From positions 1 to 64,000 of the forward strand of contig NZ_NPKI01000017.1 in the NCBI RefSeq assembly GCF_002284565.1: 64,000 bases of DNA, read 5' to 3'. Under the pieces are notes generated by a model that was not told where the DNA came from, did not search any database, and saw only the letters and a list, made by a program, of their open reading frames with translations. The stretch comes from Mesorhizobium mediterraneum (GTDB lineage Bacteria > Pseudomonadota > Alphaproteobacteria > Rhizobiales > Rhizobiaceae). The translations under genes were made by a program, and so were the position numbers. Below are positions 33,906 to 42,878 of the stretch, one piece after another (positions within the stretch are counted from its first letter, which is position 1; every line of letters begins with the position of its first letter).

Positions 33906-35419
33906 TGCTGTTGTGGAGACGCAGCCTGGCGGCCCGCTTCCTCATGCTGGTGCTGCTCGCGCTCGCCCTGTCGCAGGCGATCACCTTCCTGATCTCGTGG
34001 GACGAGCGCGGACAGGCCCTGCACGCGGCGGCCAAGGGCGAGTTCGTCAGCCGCACGTCCTCGCTTGCGCTTCTGCTGGACACGACGCCCCCCTCGCTTC
34101 GGCCCGACATACTCAACGTCAGCGGCACGGCCTATACGCGCTTCTGGACCTCGGACGACGGACCGAGCAATCCCCTCGCCTGGCAACAGGAGGCTTTTAC
34201 TCAGCTCGCCAAGCCGCTGCCCGGGATTGCCGGCAAATATGCCGCCTACATGAACGGCCAAGCTTCGAGCGCAGTCGATGCCGCCGACCCTTCCGTGCCG
34301 CCGCGCATGTTGGATTTGTCCGGCAATGGCAGGCCCTTCTCGCGGCCGGCCAAGTTTCTTTATATGGACGCCGCCCCAAACGGCATGGGCCTTTCCGTCC
34401 GCCTCAATGACAGCACCTGGCTGAATGCCGCCTACGCCAAGGCGATGCCGAACGCCTTTTGGACGACGCAATCGGCGATATCGCTGGCGCTCACCGCGCT
34501 CATCCTGTCCGCCATCGCGATTTTCGGGGCGCAGGCAATCGCGCGTCCGCTGCGACGGCTCGCCAATGCCGCTGAACTGTTCGGCCGCGGCGAGGCCGTG
34601 CCGCGGCTGCCGGAATCAGGGCCGGACGACATCCGCCAGACCGCCGAGGCGTTCAATCGCATGCAGGAGCGCCTGCAGCGCTTCGTCGAAGACCGCACGC
34701 GCATGCTGGCGGCGATCAGCCACGACCTGCGCACGCCGCTGACCTCGCTCCGGCTGCGCGCGGAGTTTGTCCAGGATCACGAACTCCAGGAAAAGATGCT
34801 GAAGACCATCGAGGAGATCCAGACGATGACGGAAGCGGCGTTGGCCTTCGCGCGCGAGGACGCTGCGGTAGAGGCGACGCGAACCGTCGATCTTTCGGCG
34901 CTGGTCGGCAGCCTCTGCGACGATCTCGCAGAGCTAGGCCAAAACGTCACCGTCAGCGACGGTCCCAAGGTGCTGTATCGCTGCCGGCCGGACTCCCTGC
35001 GCCGGGCGATCCGCAACCTCGTCGAAAACGCCGTCCGCTACGGCGAGCAGGCCAAGGTGAGCCTGGTCAGCAGTGCCGACAGCCTGGACATCGTAGTCGA
35101 GGACGCCGGTCCCGGCATTCCGCAAGGCGACATGGAACAGGTGTTCGCCCCCTTCTTCCGCCTGGAGCAGTCGCGCAACCGGGAGACCGGCGGCGTCGGG
35201 CTCGGCCTGTCAATTGCCCGCGCCATCGCCCGCCACCATGGCGGCGACATCGTGCTGGAAAACCGGAACGAGGGCCTTCGAGCGCTCATCAGGTTGCCGC
35301 TGATCGACATGGCCAAGCAGCTTGCCCCAGCGTCCATGCCTGAGACGAAACCTCCGACCGGACTGCGATCCCGAAACCGTCCCGCGATCGGAACTCCTGC
35401 GCTGCCGCGCCATAATTAG
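33902..35419 (+). CDS. EnvZ-type sensor histidine kinase
   Basis: The 505-residue kinase has transmembrane segments at about 11-31 and 190-211 enclosing a periplasmic sensor of about 155 residues. HAMP, a HisKA box with His274 (AISHDLRTPLTSLRLR) and an ATPase domain with NLVENAVRYG, DAGPGIP and GGVGLGLS follow. A proline-rich tail of about 35 residues ends it. It is the partner of the overlapping response regulator. The periplasmic sensor fits detection of an outside substrate or redox state for the divergent periplasmic oxidation system. Confidence 0.85.
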   Translation: MMLLWRRSLAARFLMLVLLALALSQAITFLISWDERGQALHAAAKGEFVSRTSSLALLLDTTPPSLRPDILNVSGTAYTRFWTSDDGPSNPLAWQQEAFTQLAKPLPGIAGKYAAYMNGQASSAVDAADPSVPPRMLDLSGNGRPFSRPAKFLYMDAAPNGMGLSVRLNDSTWLNAAYAKAMPNAFWTTQSAISLALTALILSAIAIFGAQAIARPLRRLANAAELFGRGEAVPRLPESGPDDIRQTAEAFNRMQERLQRFVEDRTRMLAAISHDLRTPLTSLRLRAEFVQDHELQEKMLKTIEEIQTMTEAALAFAREDAAVEATRTVDLSALVGSLCDDLAELGQNVTVSDGPKVLYRCRPDSLRRAIRNLVENAVRYGEQAKVSLVSSADSLDIVVEDAGPGIPQGDMEQVFAPFFRLEQSRNRETGGVGLGLSIARAIARHHGGDIVLENRNEGLRALIRLPLIDMAKQLAPASMPETKPPTGLRSRNRPAIGTPALPRHN

Positions 35420-35483
35420 ATCATCGCTGTCGCAGCGAAGGACAAGTCACGACCTGCATCCTCCCCGCGCCTCCTCGACCCAG

Positions 35484-35509
35484 CAGCCGCTCTCGCTGGT
35501 GAGCGGCTG
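35484..35509. terminator. Hairpin between kinase and cytochrome genes
   Basis: CAGCCGCTC pairs perfectly with GAGCGGCTG across an 8-base loop, 65 bases after the kinase stop. There is no T run, so it may be a terminator or an RNA-processing structure. Confidence 0.4.
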
Positions 35510-35573
35510 GTCTTGCCGGAAGCCTCCGGTCACCAGCAAAGCCCCTCCCCGAACGTTCAGCAAAGGTCATCCG

Positions 35574-36011
35574 ATGAACCATTCACAAGCCACGACACGC
35601 AACCACGTAACCGTATCCCTGCGGACGTCTGTCACGCGAGCGCGTACGTCCCTGGCTGCGCTCTTGGCTGCCGTCGGCCTGCTGTTGCCGTGCCCCGCTT
35701 CCGCGCAGCAGGCCGACGGAGAGCGGCTGTTCCGGCAGCGCTGCGGCACCTGCCACAGCCTCGAGCCCGGCCAGAACAGAGCCGGCCCGCATCTGTCGGG
35801 CGTCATCACCCGCAAGGCGGGCAGTGTCGAGGGCGCCCGCTATTCGGCCGCGCTGCGGGAGGCGGGCATCGTTTGGGAACGCGGTACCCTTGATGCCTTC
35901 CTCGCGGCGCCACGCCTGATGGTTCCGGGCACATCGATGACAGTGGGCGTTCCCAACGCCGCCCAGCGCGCCGCGATAATCGGCTACCTGGAAGGTGCGG
36001 TCGCGCAATAG
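35574..36011 (+). CDS. Exported class I cytochrome c
   Basis: The 145-residue product has a signal peptide ending about residue 44 (PASAQQ), haem site CGTCH, the LEPGQNRAGPHLSG segment of cytochrome c2/c550 relatives, and a late methionine ligand in VPGTSM. It lies in the same direction as the two-component system and close to the Ior/Sox-like operon, so it may accept electrons from those periplasmic enzymes. AAAGG lies 9 bases before the ATG at 35574. Confidence 0.85.
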   Translation: MNHSQATTRNHVTVSLRTSVTRARTSLAALLAAVGLLLPCPASAQQADGERLFRQRCGTCHSLEPGQNRAGPHLSGVITRKAGSVEGARYSAALREAGIVWERGTLDAFLAAPRLMVPGTSMTVGVPNAAQRAAIIGYLEGAVAQ

Positions 36012-36050
36012 CGTCCGCTGATGAAGCCAAAGTTGCGTGCGCAGCCCTCT

Positions 36051-36626
36051 TCAATCGACCCGGCCAGAGTATCCGCGAAGCTGCGAGTACCGGCCGATCT
36101 GCTCAGAGGTGAGCAACTCGGCCATATCGAGATGATAGCGCAGGTGCGCTGCTCGTAGCGCGCCTTGCCCGTCGGCGATGGTTTTTGTCATTTCAACGAG
36201 GTGCGCCGAAATTATCTTTCGTTCGGAAAACAAGCGGTCCAGTTCGGTTTCTTCCTCGATGATTCGTCTTCCGAGCGGGATGGTTTCTGCCTTCATCTGA
36301 TCCAGCAGGGCCTTGGTCCGCGAGGCCTGTTCGTCGCTGAGATCAAGAGCATCACGGAGATCGAGGACATGTGACGGACCCGGATAGGAATTGAGTTCGG
36401 CCGCCAATGCCAGACCCATCCCTCGCCCCGCCATAAGGTCGGAAATCTGCTCGTCCGAGAGCGCTTTCACGCGGCGCGTCTCCATCCCGAAATAAGACGA
36501 AGTGGCTGGATCCTTTCCTTCAGCGGCCTTGTGATGGTTGATGCTGCCATGCTGCTGCGCCAGTCCGTGAGGGGCGGCAAGAAAAGTCAGCATGAGAGAC
36601 AGCGCGGCAATGGGGATGCGGTTCAT
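36051..36626 (-). CDS. Spy/CpxP-like periplasmic protein
   Basis: The 191-residue exported protein has a signal peptide (about 1-23), a His-containing start (QQHGSINHHK) and long helices. The motif LDLSDEQASRTKALLDQMKAE and a second LLTSEQIGRYSQLRG repeat the LTxxQ-type pattern of Spy/CpxP/CnrX proteins. Relatives act as periplasmic chaperones or metal sensors. It is divergent from the Crp/Fnr gene, 58 bases away, and next to the Cus efflux genes, so a role in copper or envelope stress is likely. Confidence 0.7.
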   Translation of the reverse strand: MNRIPIAALSLMLTFLAAPHGLAQQHGSINHHKAAEGKDPATSSYFGMETRRVKALSDEQISDLMAGRGMGLALAAELNSYPGPSHVLDLRDALDLSDEQASRTKALLDQMKAETIPLGRRIIEEETELDRLFSERKIISAHLVEMTKTIADGQGALRAAHLRYHLDMAELLTSEQIGRYSQLRGYSGRVD

Positions 36627-36682
36627 CGAATGATCTTTAGCGTTTCATGTTTGCGACGTTTGACACAGCCGCGGGAACTGAA

Positions 36683-36700
36683 ACATGATTGCGATCATGT
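36683..36700. promoter_or_regulatory. Fnr-like palindrome at the start of the Crp/Fnr gene
   Basis: ACATGATTGCGATCATGT is a perfect palindrome with 7-base arms. Its core TGAT-N4-ATCA is the Fnr/FixK half-site arrangement. It covers the first start codon (36685) and ends at the second (36697), and is 58 bases from the divergent Spy-like gene. Confidence 0.5.
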
Positions 36701-37311
36701 CGGAACTCCTCTTCGAGCGATTCCTCGAACTCGCGGAACGAGAGCAATCTCTCCCTGCCGGCAGCGTCCTGTTTCGTATGGACGACCCGGTGCTGTCGCT
36801 CTTCCTGGTCACCGCGGGAGAACTGCGCCTTGTTCGTGCACTTCCCGACGGGTTCCAGCTGACGTTGCAGCGTGCCGGCTCGGCTTCGATCCTGGCTGAG
36901 GCTTCGCTGTTTGCGGATCGATATCATTGCGACGCCTTGGCAACCGAGGAATCGACAGTGCGCGCCGTGCCGATCACCAAGGCCAAGGCGGCGCTCGAAA
37001 GCGATCGCGCGCTGGCCTCCTCACTGCTGCGACACTTGGCAGGCGAGGTCCACCAGACGCGAACGCGAACCGAGATACTATCCCTGAAATCCGTCGCAGC
37101 GAGAGTCAGCGCCTGGATGGCATGCAACGGCGGCGTCTTGCCACCCAAGGGACGCTGGCATCATGTTGCGTCGGAGATCGCCGTTACGCCGGAGGCGTTT
37201 TATCGGGAGCTTGCCCGCCGGCGACGGTGTGCTGCCGGCATGATGCATCCCCACATGCCGCCCGACATCATCTGGTACTTTTTTGCTCCTCCTATTCCGC
37301 GGCCAATCTAG
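36685..37311 (+). CDS. Crp/Fnr family regulator
   Basis: The 208-residue regulator has a cyclic-nucleotide-type sensor barrel (ERFLELAEREQSLPAGSVLFRMDDP, LASLF-like ASILAEASLFADRYHC), a dimer helix (ALASSLLRHLAGEVH) and a winged helix ending HHVASEIAVTPEAFYRELARRR. No Fnr-type cysteine cluster is present. The last 27 residues (CAAGMMHPHMPP...) are not family-like, so a late frameshift or read-on is possible. The gene overlaps the convergent cusA by 20 bases. Start may be 36685 or 36697; both touch the palindrome. Confidence 0.75.
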   Translation: MIAIMSELLFERFLELAEREQSLPAGSVLFRMDDPVLSLFLVTAGELRLVRALPDGFQLTLQRAGSASILAEASLFADRYHCDALATEESTVRAVPITKAKAALESDRALASSLLRHLAGEVHQTRTRTEILSLKSVAARVSAWMACNGGVLPPKGRWHHVASEIAVTPEAFYRELARRRRCAAGMMHPHMPPDIIWYFFAPPIPRPI

Positions 37312-40300
37312 TCGGAGCCGCTACCAGCGGTTCTTCAACGACACTCCGCCTCGGCAACCGCCAGCCCTTAACGATGCCGTAGACGGCCGGAATCACGACG
37401 AGCGTCAGGATCGTTGAGGAAATCATGCCGCCGATCATAGGGACGGCGATGCGCTGCATGACTTCCGATCCGGTTCCCGTGCTCCACAAGATCGGCAACA
37501 AGCCCGCCATGATGGCGACGACTGTCATCATCTTCGGTCGCACCCGCTCGACGGCGCCGAACATGATCGCCTCGTTTAGATCCGTGCTTGTCAAACCACG
37601 CTTCTGGGCCGCACATCTGACCCTCGTATCCGTCCACGCCTTGTCGAGATAGATCAGCATGATGACGCCCGTTTCGGCCGCCACGCCCGCGAGCGCAATG
37701 AAACCGACGGCGACCGCAACCGACATGTTGAAGCCCAGCCACCACATCATCCAGATGCCGCCGACGATCGCAAAGGGCAGCGATAGCATGACGATCAGCG
37801 TCTCGGTCAGCGTGCGGAAATTGAGGTAGAGCAGCAGGAAAATCAGCGCCAGCGTCAGCGGCACGACAATCTTCAGCCGCGCCTGGGCCCGCTCGAGATA
37901 TTCGAACTGCCCGCTCCAGGCGACGGAATAACCGGGTGGTAGCTTCACTTCGGCGGCGACTGCGGCTTGAGCCTCGTTGACATAGCCGCCAAGGTCGCGG
38001 CCAGCGATGTCGACGAAGATGTAGACGGCGAGTTGGCCGTTCTCGGTGCGGATCGAGGTCGCGCCGCGCGTGAGTTCGACCTTGGCGACCTCGCCGAGCG
38101 GCACAGAGCCACCGCCGGGCAGCGCAATCTGCACGTCCCGGGCGATCGCGCCGGGATCGCTTCTGAGAGCGCGTGGATAGCGGATCGCAACGCCATAACG
38201 TTCACGGCCCTCGACAGTGGACGTAATGACCTTCGCGCCAAGCGCCACTGAGATCACATCCTGAACATCGCCGACCGAGAGGCCGTAGCGCCCAAGGGTG
38301 GCTCGGTCCGGCACGATGTCGAGATAGTAGCCGCCTATCACCCGCTCGGCATAGGCGCTCGACGTGCCGGGCACCGCCCGCAGCACCGCCTCGATCTGCC
38401 GAGCAACGTTTTCCATTTCACCGAGTTCGGTCCCGTAGACCTTGACTCCGACTGGCGTGCGTATGCCCGTGGACAGCATGTCGATACGGGCGCGGATCGG
38501 CATCGTCCAGGCATTCGACACGCCCGGAAACTGCAGTGCTGCGTCCATCTCGGTCTTCAGGCTTTCCGAAGTGACCCCGGGCCGCCATTGCGATTTCGGT
38601 TTGAGGTTGATGATCGTCTCGAACATCTCGGTCGGCGCGGGGTCGGTCGCGGTCTGAGCCCGGCCAGCCTTGCCGAAGACGGAATCGACTTCCGGAAAGG
38701 ACTTTATGATCCGGTTTTGCATCTGCATCAATTCGGCCGCCTTGGTGACCGAAACTCCCGGCAAGGTGGTCGGCATGTACATCAGCGTCCCCTCATCGAG
38801 GTTCGGCATGAACTCGCTGCCGAGCTGGCGCGCCGGCCAGACCGTCACGGCAAGAGCCACGACGGCGAGCAGGATAGTGAAGGTCTTCGCCTTCAGCACC
38901 CCGGCAATGATCGGCCGATAGAGACCGATTAGCAGCCTGTTGAGCGGGTTGCGATGTTCCGGGATGATCCGGCCGCGGACAAAGATGACCATCAGAGCGG
39001 GCACGAGCGTGACCGAAAGCAGCGCTGCCGCTGCCATAGCGAAGGTTTTCGTGAAAGCCAGCGGCCCGAACAGCCGGCCTTCCTGGCTTTCAAGCGTGAA
39101 GATCGGAAGGAATGAGACGGTGATGATCAGCAGGCTGAAGAATAGCGCGGGTCCGACTTCTGCTGCGGCGTTGACCAGCACTTCGATGCGGGGCTTGCCC
39201 GGTGGCGCGCGTTCGAGGTGCTTGTGGGCGTTTTCGATCATTACGATGGCCGCATCGATCATCGCGCCGATGGCGATGGCCATGCCACCGAGGCTCATAA
39301 TGTTCGAACCGAGGCCGAGCAGCTTCATCGCGGCGAAGGCCATTAGGATGCCGACCGGCAGCATGATGATCGCCACCAGCGCGCTTCTGACGTGAAGCAA
39401 GAAGACGATGGTGACGAGAGCGACCACGATGCTCTCCTCCACCAATGTCGACCTCAGCGTCTTGATCGCGGAGTTGATGAGTTCCGACCTGTCGTAGACG
39501 GGGATGATCTTGGCGTTGCCTGGTAGGCTCTTTTCGATCTCGCGGAGGCTCTCCTTGGCATTCTCGATGACGGTCAGAGCATTCGCGCCGACCCGTTGAA
39601 GCACGATGCCGCTTGCAACCTCGCCCTCCCCGTTGAGTTCGGCAATACCGCGCCGTTCGTCCGGCACGATTTCGACCTTGGCCACGTCGCCAAGCCGGAG
39701 CGGCACGCCGCCCACGGTCTTGAGCACGATGCTCTCTATGTCGGCCACGTTCTTCAGATAGCCGCGCCCGCGCACCATGAACTCGAACTCGGAGATCTCG
39801 ACCGTTCGCCCGCCGGTATCCATGTTGCTGGTGCGCACCGCTTCGCCGACTTCCGCGAGCGTTACGCCTTGAGCGCGCATCCGCACCGGATCGACGACGA
39901 TCGAATACTGCTTGACGAAGCCTCCGAAGCTCGCGACCTCCGAAACGCCTTCGGCTTTCGAGGCCGCAAAACGAACGACCCAGTCCTGAAGGGATCGGAG
40001 TTCGGCGAGCGACAGTTCCTTGGCGACGACGGCATACTGATAGACCCAGCCGACGCCTGTCGCGTCGGGTCCGAGCGTTGGGGCAACGCCGTCGGGTAGC
40101 CGGCTGGCGGCCGCGTTCAGGTATTCGAGCACGCGGCTTCGAGCCCAGTAGAGATCGGTGCCGTCCTCGAAAATCACATAGACGAAGGACACTCCGAAGA
40201 ACGAGAAACCGCGGACCACCTTCGATCGCGGCACGGTCAGCATCGAAGTCGTCAGCGGATAAGTGACCTGGTCCTCGACAACTTGCGGAGCCTGGCCCGG

Positions 40301-40459
40301 ATAGTCTGTGAAGACGATAACTTGCACATCCGACAGGTCGGGTATGGCATCGAGCGGCAAGGTCTTGACAGCGTAGACGCCTGCCCCGACCGCGAGCGCG
40401 CTGGCGAAGAAGACAAGAACCAGGTTGCGCGTCGACCAAGCAATGAGGTTGGCGATCAT
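37292..40459 (-). CDS. cusA: Cu(I)/Ag(I) RND efflux pump CusA
   Basis: The 1055-residue inner-membrane RND pump has the heavy-metal type layout with twelve membrane segments and two large periplasmic loops. Three methionines of the CusA copper path are kept in identical local context: Met562 (MYMPTTLPG), Met612 (PTEMFET) and Met661 (IDMLSTGI). The proton-relay Asp402 is in GAMIDAAIVMIENAH. This points to Cu(I)/Ag(I) and not Zn/Co export. Its ATG overlaps the cusB stop by four bases. It works with CusB and probably the TolC-family lipoprotein at 49665. Confidence 0.95.
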   Translation of the reverse strand: MIANLIAWSTRNLVLVFFASALAVGAGVYAVKTLPLDAIPDLSDVQVIVFTDYPGQAPQVVEDQVTYPLTTSMLTVPRSKVVRGFSFFGVSFVYVIFEDGTDLYWARSRVLEYLNAAASRLPDGVAPTLGPDATGVGWVYQYAVVAKELSLAELRSLQDWVVRFAASKAEGVSEVASFGGFVKQYSIVVDPVRMRAQGVTLAEVGEAVRTSNMDTGGRTVEISEFEFMVRGRGYLKNVADIESIVLKTVGGVPLRLGDVAKVEIVPDERRGIAELNGEGEVASGIVLQRVGANALTVIENAKESLREIEKSLPGNAKIIPVYDRSELINSAIKTLRSTLVEESIVVALVTIVFLLHVRSALVAIIMLPVGILMAFAAMKLLGLGSNIMSLGGMAIAIGAMIDAAIVMIENAHKHLERAPPGKPRIEVLVNAAAEVGPALFFSLLIITVSFLPIFTLESQEGRLFGPLAFTKTFAMAAAALLSVTLVPALMVIFVRGRIIPEHRNPLNRLLIGLYRPIIAGVLKAKTFTILLAVVALAVTVWPARQLGSEFMPNLDEGTLMYMPTTLPGVSVTKAAELMQMQNRIIKSFPEVDSVFGKAGRAQTATDPAPTEMFETIINLKPKSQWRPGVTSESLKTEMDAALQFPGVSNAWTMPIRARIDMLSTGIRTPVGVKVYGTELGEMENVARQIEAVLRAVPGTSSAYAERVIGGYYLDIVPDRATLGRYGLSVGDVQDVISVALGAKVITSTVEGRERYGVAIRYPRALRSDPGAIARDVQIALPGGGSVPLGEVAKVELTRGATSIRTENGQLAVYIFVDIAGRDLGGYVNEAQAAVAAEVKLPPGYSVAWSGQFEYLERAQARLKIVVPLTLALIFLLLYLNFRTLTETLIVMLSLPFAIVGGIWMMWWLGFNMSVAVAVGFIALAGVAAETGVIMLIYLDKAWTDTRVRCAAQKRGLTSTDLNEAIMFGAVERVRPKMMTVVAIMAGLLPILWSTGTGSEVMQRIAVPMIGGMISSTILTLVVIPAVYGIVKGWRLPRRSVVEEPLVAAPTRLAAE

Positions 40460-41907
40460 GGCTGCGCCTCCGCGGGCGTCAGTGCGCTGAGCGCCGCCTT
40501 GAGGTTGCTTTCGGCATCGATCAGGAAGTTCGCAGATACGACGACCTTTTCGCCTTCGGTAATGCCCTGCGTGATCTCGGCCATGCCCTCGCCCCGCATG
40601 CCGACCTTCACGTCGCGCGGCTCGAAGCTGCCTTCGCCTTTGTCGACAATAACGACCTGTCGATCGCCCGTGTCGATGACGGCGCTGTCGGGCACGGTTA
40701 CGGCAGGATCGTTGCCGCCCGTCGCGATCTCCACATCGGCATACATGTTGGCAAGCAACAGCCCGTTGGGATTTGCGAGTTCGATGCGAATCCTCGCGGT
40801 CCGAGTCTGGCCCTGGATTTCCGGATAGATCAGGCCGACCTTGCCTTCGAAGACCTTGCCCGACAAGCTGCGGATGCGCACAGTCGCCTTGTCTCCGACG
40901 CGAACAGAGCTCAGCTCGTATTCTGGCACGTCAGCCATCACCCAGACGGTCGAGGCGTCGGCGATCCGAAACAGCGTTTCCCCGGCTTCGGCCATCATGC
41001 CGTCGACGGCCCTGCGTTCCAACACAACGCCATTGCGTGGCGCTACAAGCGTCACCGAGATCGGCACCTTCCGGGTTTTCTCGATTTCGACGATTGCTTC
41101 GGCGGGAACGCCAAGGTTCGTCAACCGCTGCAAGCTGCCGCTGGCGGTTGCCTTGCTCGAGCCGCTCCTTAGATCGGCGGCGTAGAGCGCGCCCGCGGCA
41201 GCTATTTCCTTGGCATAGAAACTGACGAGGGGCCGCCCTTTTTTGATTGTTTCTCCCGTAGTGATGTCGGCCACTTTTTCGAGGAACGCCTCGGTGCGAA
41301 TCGAGACGACGCTTACGCGGCGCTCATCGAACGTGACGGTGCCGGGAATGCGGACCGGCCGTACGATTGCGCCTCTGGTGGCGGGTACCGTCTTCACACC
41401 CGTTCGCTGCAGTTTTCCGGTCGATAGCTTGACGGTCGCGCCGTCCTTCGTTTCGCCTTCGAAGACCGGGATGTAGGCCATCCCCATGGAATCCTTCTTT
41501 GGCGTCGGCGATGTATCCGGCAGGCCCATCGGATTGCGGTAGTAGAGGATTTTCCGCTCGCCCGGCGCCGTCGCTTCGGCCCCCTTCGCCTCGTCCTTGG
41601 GACGCGCCTCGAAGCTCACGTCTTCGCTCGCCAGCACCGCCACGAAATCCCGACCATCCGGGGTTTGCTTCGGTGTCGACGAATAGACTGGTTCGCCGTC
41701 AGGATGACGATAGTAGATGACTGGATCGGAGGCAGACGAGCCGACAACCGTCGGGGTCTGTTCCGCTCCGAGCGCGCTTACGATATTGGCGCTGATAATT
41801 TGTACCACCGCCGGGACGGACAGATCGCGCTGGCCCGCCCAGTATCCGCCGGCGCCCGCGCCCGCCGCCAATACGGCAATCGCCACGAATGAGCCGAGCC
41901 TGCTCAT
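40456..41907 (-). CDS. cusB: CusB periplasmic adaptor
   Basis: The 483-residue membrane-fusion protein has an N-terminal anchor (about 5-25) and two heavy-metal-binding YHS-like motifs. The first is degenerate (YYRHPDGEPVYSSTPKQ, about 65-90); the second is complete (YYRNPMGLPDTSPTPKKDS and MGMAYIPV, about 121-148). Barrel-sandwich and beta-barrel adaptor domains follow. It links CusA to the outer-membrane channel. The start at 41907 overlaps the FixH-like gene (ATGA). The doubled metal-binding motif is uncommon. Confidence 0.9.
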   Translation of the reverse strand: MSRLGSFVAIAVLAAGAGAGGYWAGQRDLSVPAVVQIISANIVSALGAEQTPTVVGSSASDPVIYYRHPDGEPVYSSTPKQTPDGRDFVAVLASEDVSFEARPKDEAKGAEATAPGERKILYYRNPMGLPDTSPTPKKDSMGMAYIPVFEGETKDGATVKLSTGKLQRTGVKTVPATRGAIVRPVRIPGTVTFDERRVSVVSIRTEAFLEKVADITTGETIKKGRPLVSFYAKEIAAAGALYAADLRSGSSKATASGSLQRLTNLGVPAEAIVEIEKTRKVPISVTLVAPRNGVVLERRAVDGMMAEAGETLFRIADASTVWVMADVPEYELSSVRVGDKATVRIRSLSGKVFEGKVGLIYPEIQGQTRTARIRIELANPNGLLLANMYADVEIATGGNDPAVTVPDSAVIDTGDRQVVIVDKGEGSFEPRDVKVGMRGEGMAEITQGITEGEKVVVSANFLIDAESNLKAALSALTPAEAQP

Positions 41908-42311
41908 TGGGTAGCCTTGAATTCCAAACGGCTCTCGACTGTTTCGGCCTCGCCCTGGATTTTCGCGGCGATCGAAAGGCGCCAGCCTCCTGCCATGATG
42001 AGGTTGGTCTTGAACCGATAGATGCCGGGCTCTTCGGACGGCAGCGCCTCGACGGGCGCGGTCATCGCCTCCATACCGTCCGGTGCCATGTCGATGCGCC
42101 GGGTAAAGATCACAGCGTCGGGCACCACCTTGCCGGACCGCTTGTCGACGAGACGGACGGCGACAATCGCGGCATCGCCCGTCTTGATCGCGCTTTGAAC
42201 GAGCTGAAACTCGTAATCGTCGATCCCAGCCCATGCCTTCGAATTGGCACTGCCGAGAGCAAGACCGATCAGCGCCGCGGCTGCAACGTGCTTCGCATTG
42301 CAAAAGTTCAT
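41904..42311 (-). CDS. FixH-like exported protein of the Cus operon
   Basis: The 135-residue product has a signal peptide ending about residue 29 and an immunoglobulin-like FixH/YtkA-type domain: VRLVDKRSGKVVPDAVIFTRRIDMAP, EALPSEEPGIYRFKTNLIMAGGWRLSI. Such proteins accompany copper transport and oxidase assembly genes and may bind copper through methionines. GGGGA before the ATG at 42311 decides the start over 42332. It overlaps cusB by four bases. Confidence 0.75.
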   Translation of the reverse strand: MNFCNAKHVAAAALIGLALGSANSKAWAGIDDYEFQLVQSAIKTGDAAIVAVRLVDKRSGKVVPDAVIFTRRIDMAPDGMEAMTAPVEALPSEEPGIYRFKTNLIMAGGWRLSIAAKIQGEAETVESRLEFKATQ

Positions 42312-42454
42312 TGTCAGTTTCCCCAAGTTCATCCTTTCAGCCGTACGGAATGCACGGCAAGTTCGTGGCCAGGCTCATGCCAAAGCCACGGGCACTCGCC
42401 ACGGGGCCGTCAGCCACGCGGCGACAAACGGCCCCGATGGAGCCGTCGAAGAAC

Positions 42455-42844
42455 TTAGGTTCGTGGGGGTCTGGGAGGCGGCGGAGAAGCCGGGAGATCG
42501 CGCCCGTCTCTGTCGCCAGGCGCGAGCAGGTCAGCCTGAGATAACCGGGCCAGCATGATTGCTGCGGCCGTCGAAGCGCTCGGAAAGCACTTGGCGACGC
42601 ACAAGGCCGTGAGGGGGCAGGATTTCTGGCAATCAGGTGCCGGCTGACTCTCGTCGGGACAGTTGGGCATGCTGTCCGGCATGGATGCCATATCCGCCAT
42701 CGTCGCCGCGGGATCGACAACCATCGTCAGCGCAGCGGACGCTGTCACCATCGGCGCGGTGAGAAGGCTCACGACGGCCAGAATCGAAAGCAGACGCGGG
42801 AATATGATCCAGATCTTCACAGGCTTCCATGGCACATACTGCAT
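42455..42844 (-). CDS. Cys/Met-rich exported small protein
   Basis: The 129-residue product has a hydrophobic N-terminal signal (IWIIFPRLLSILAVVSLL), a methionine-rich stretch (MVVDPAATMADMASMPDSM) and four to five cysteines in the order CPDE, DCQKSCP, LCVAKCF, then a proline-rich end. It lies upstream of the FixH-cusB-cusA genes in the same direction. The layout recalls CopL-like copper-responsive proteins at the head of copper operons; function is inferred only. The start is uncertain (weak GGA before 42844). Confidence 0.6.
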   Translation of the reverse strand: MQYVPWKPVKIWIIFPRLLSILAVVSLLTAPMVTASAALTMVVDPAATMADMASMPDSMPNCPDESQPAPDCQKSCPLTALCVAKCFPSASTAAAIMLARLSQADLLAPGDRDGRDLPASPPPPRPPRT

Positions 42845-42878
42845 TCCAAGAAAAGATCACCAGGCGCTCACATTTTCG

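Noticed and set aside
39090..40439. A 449-codon minus-strand frame inside cusA
   Set aside because: It is a shifted shadow of cusA, very Arg-rich, without any recognisable domain.
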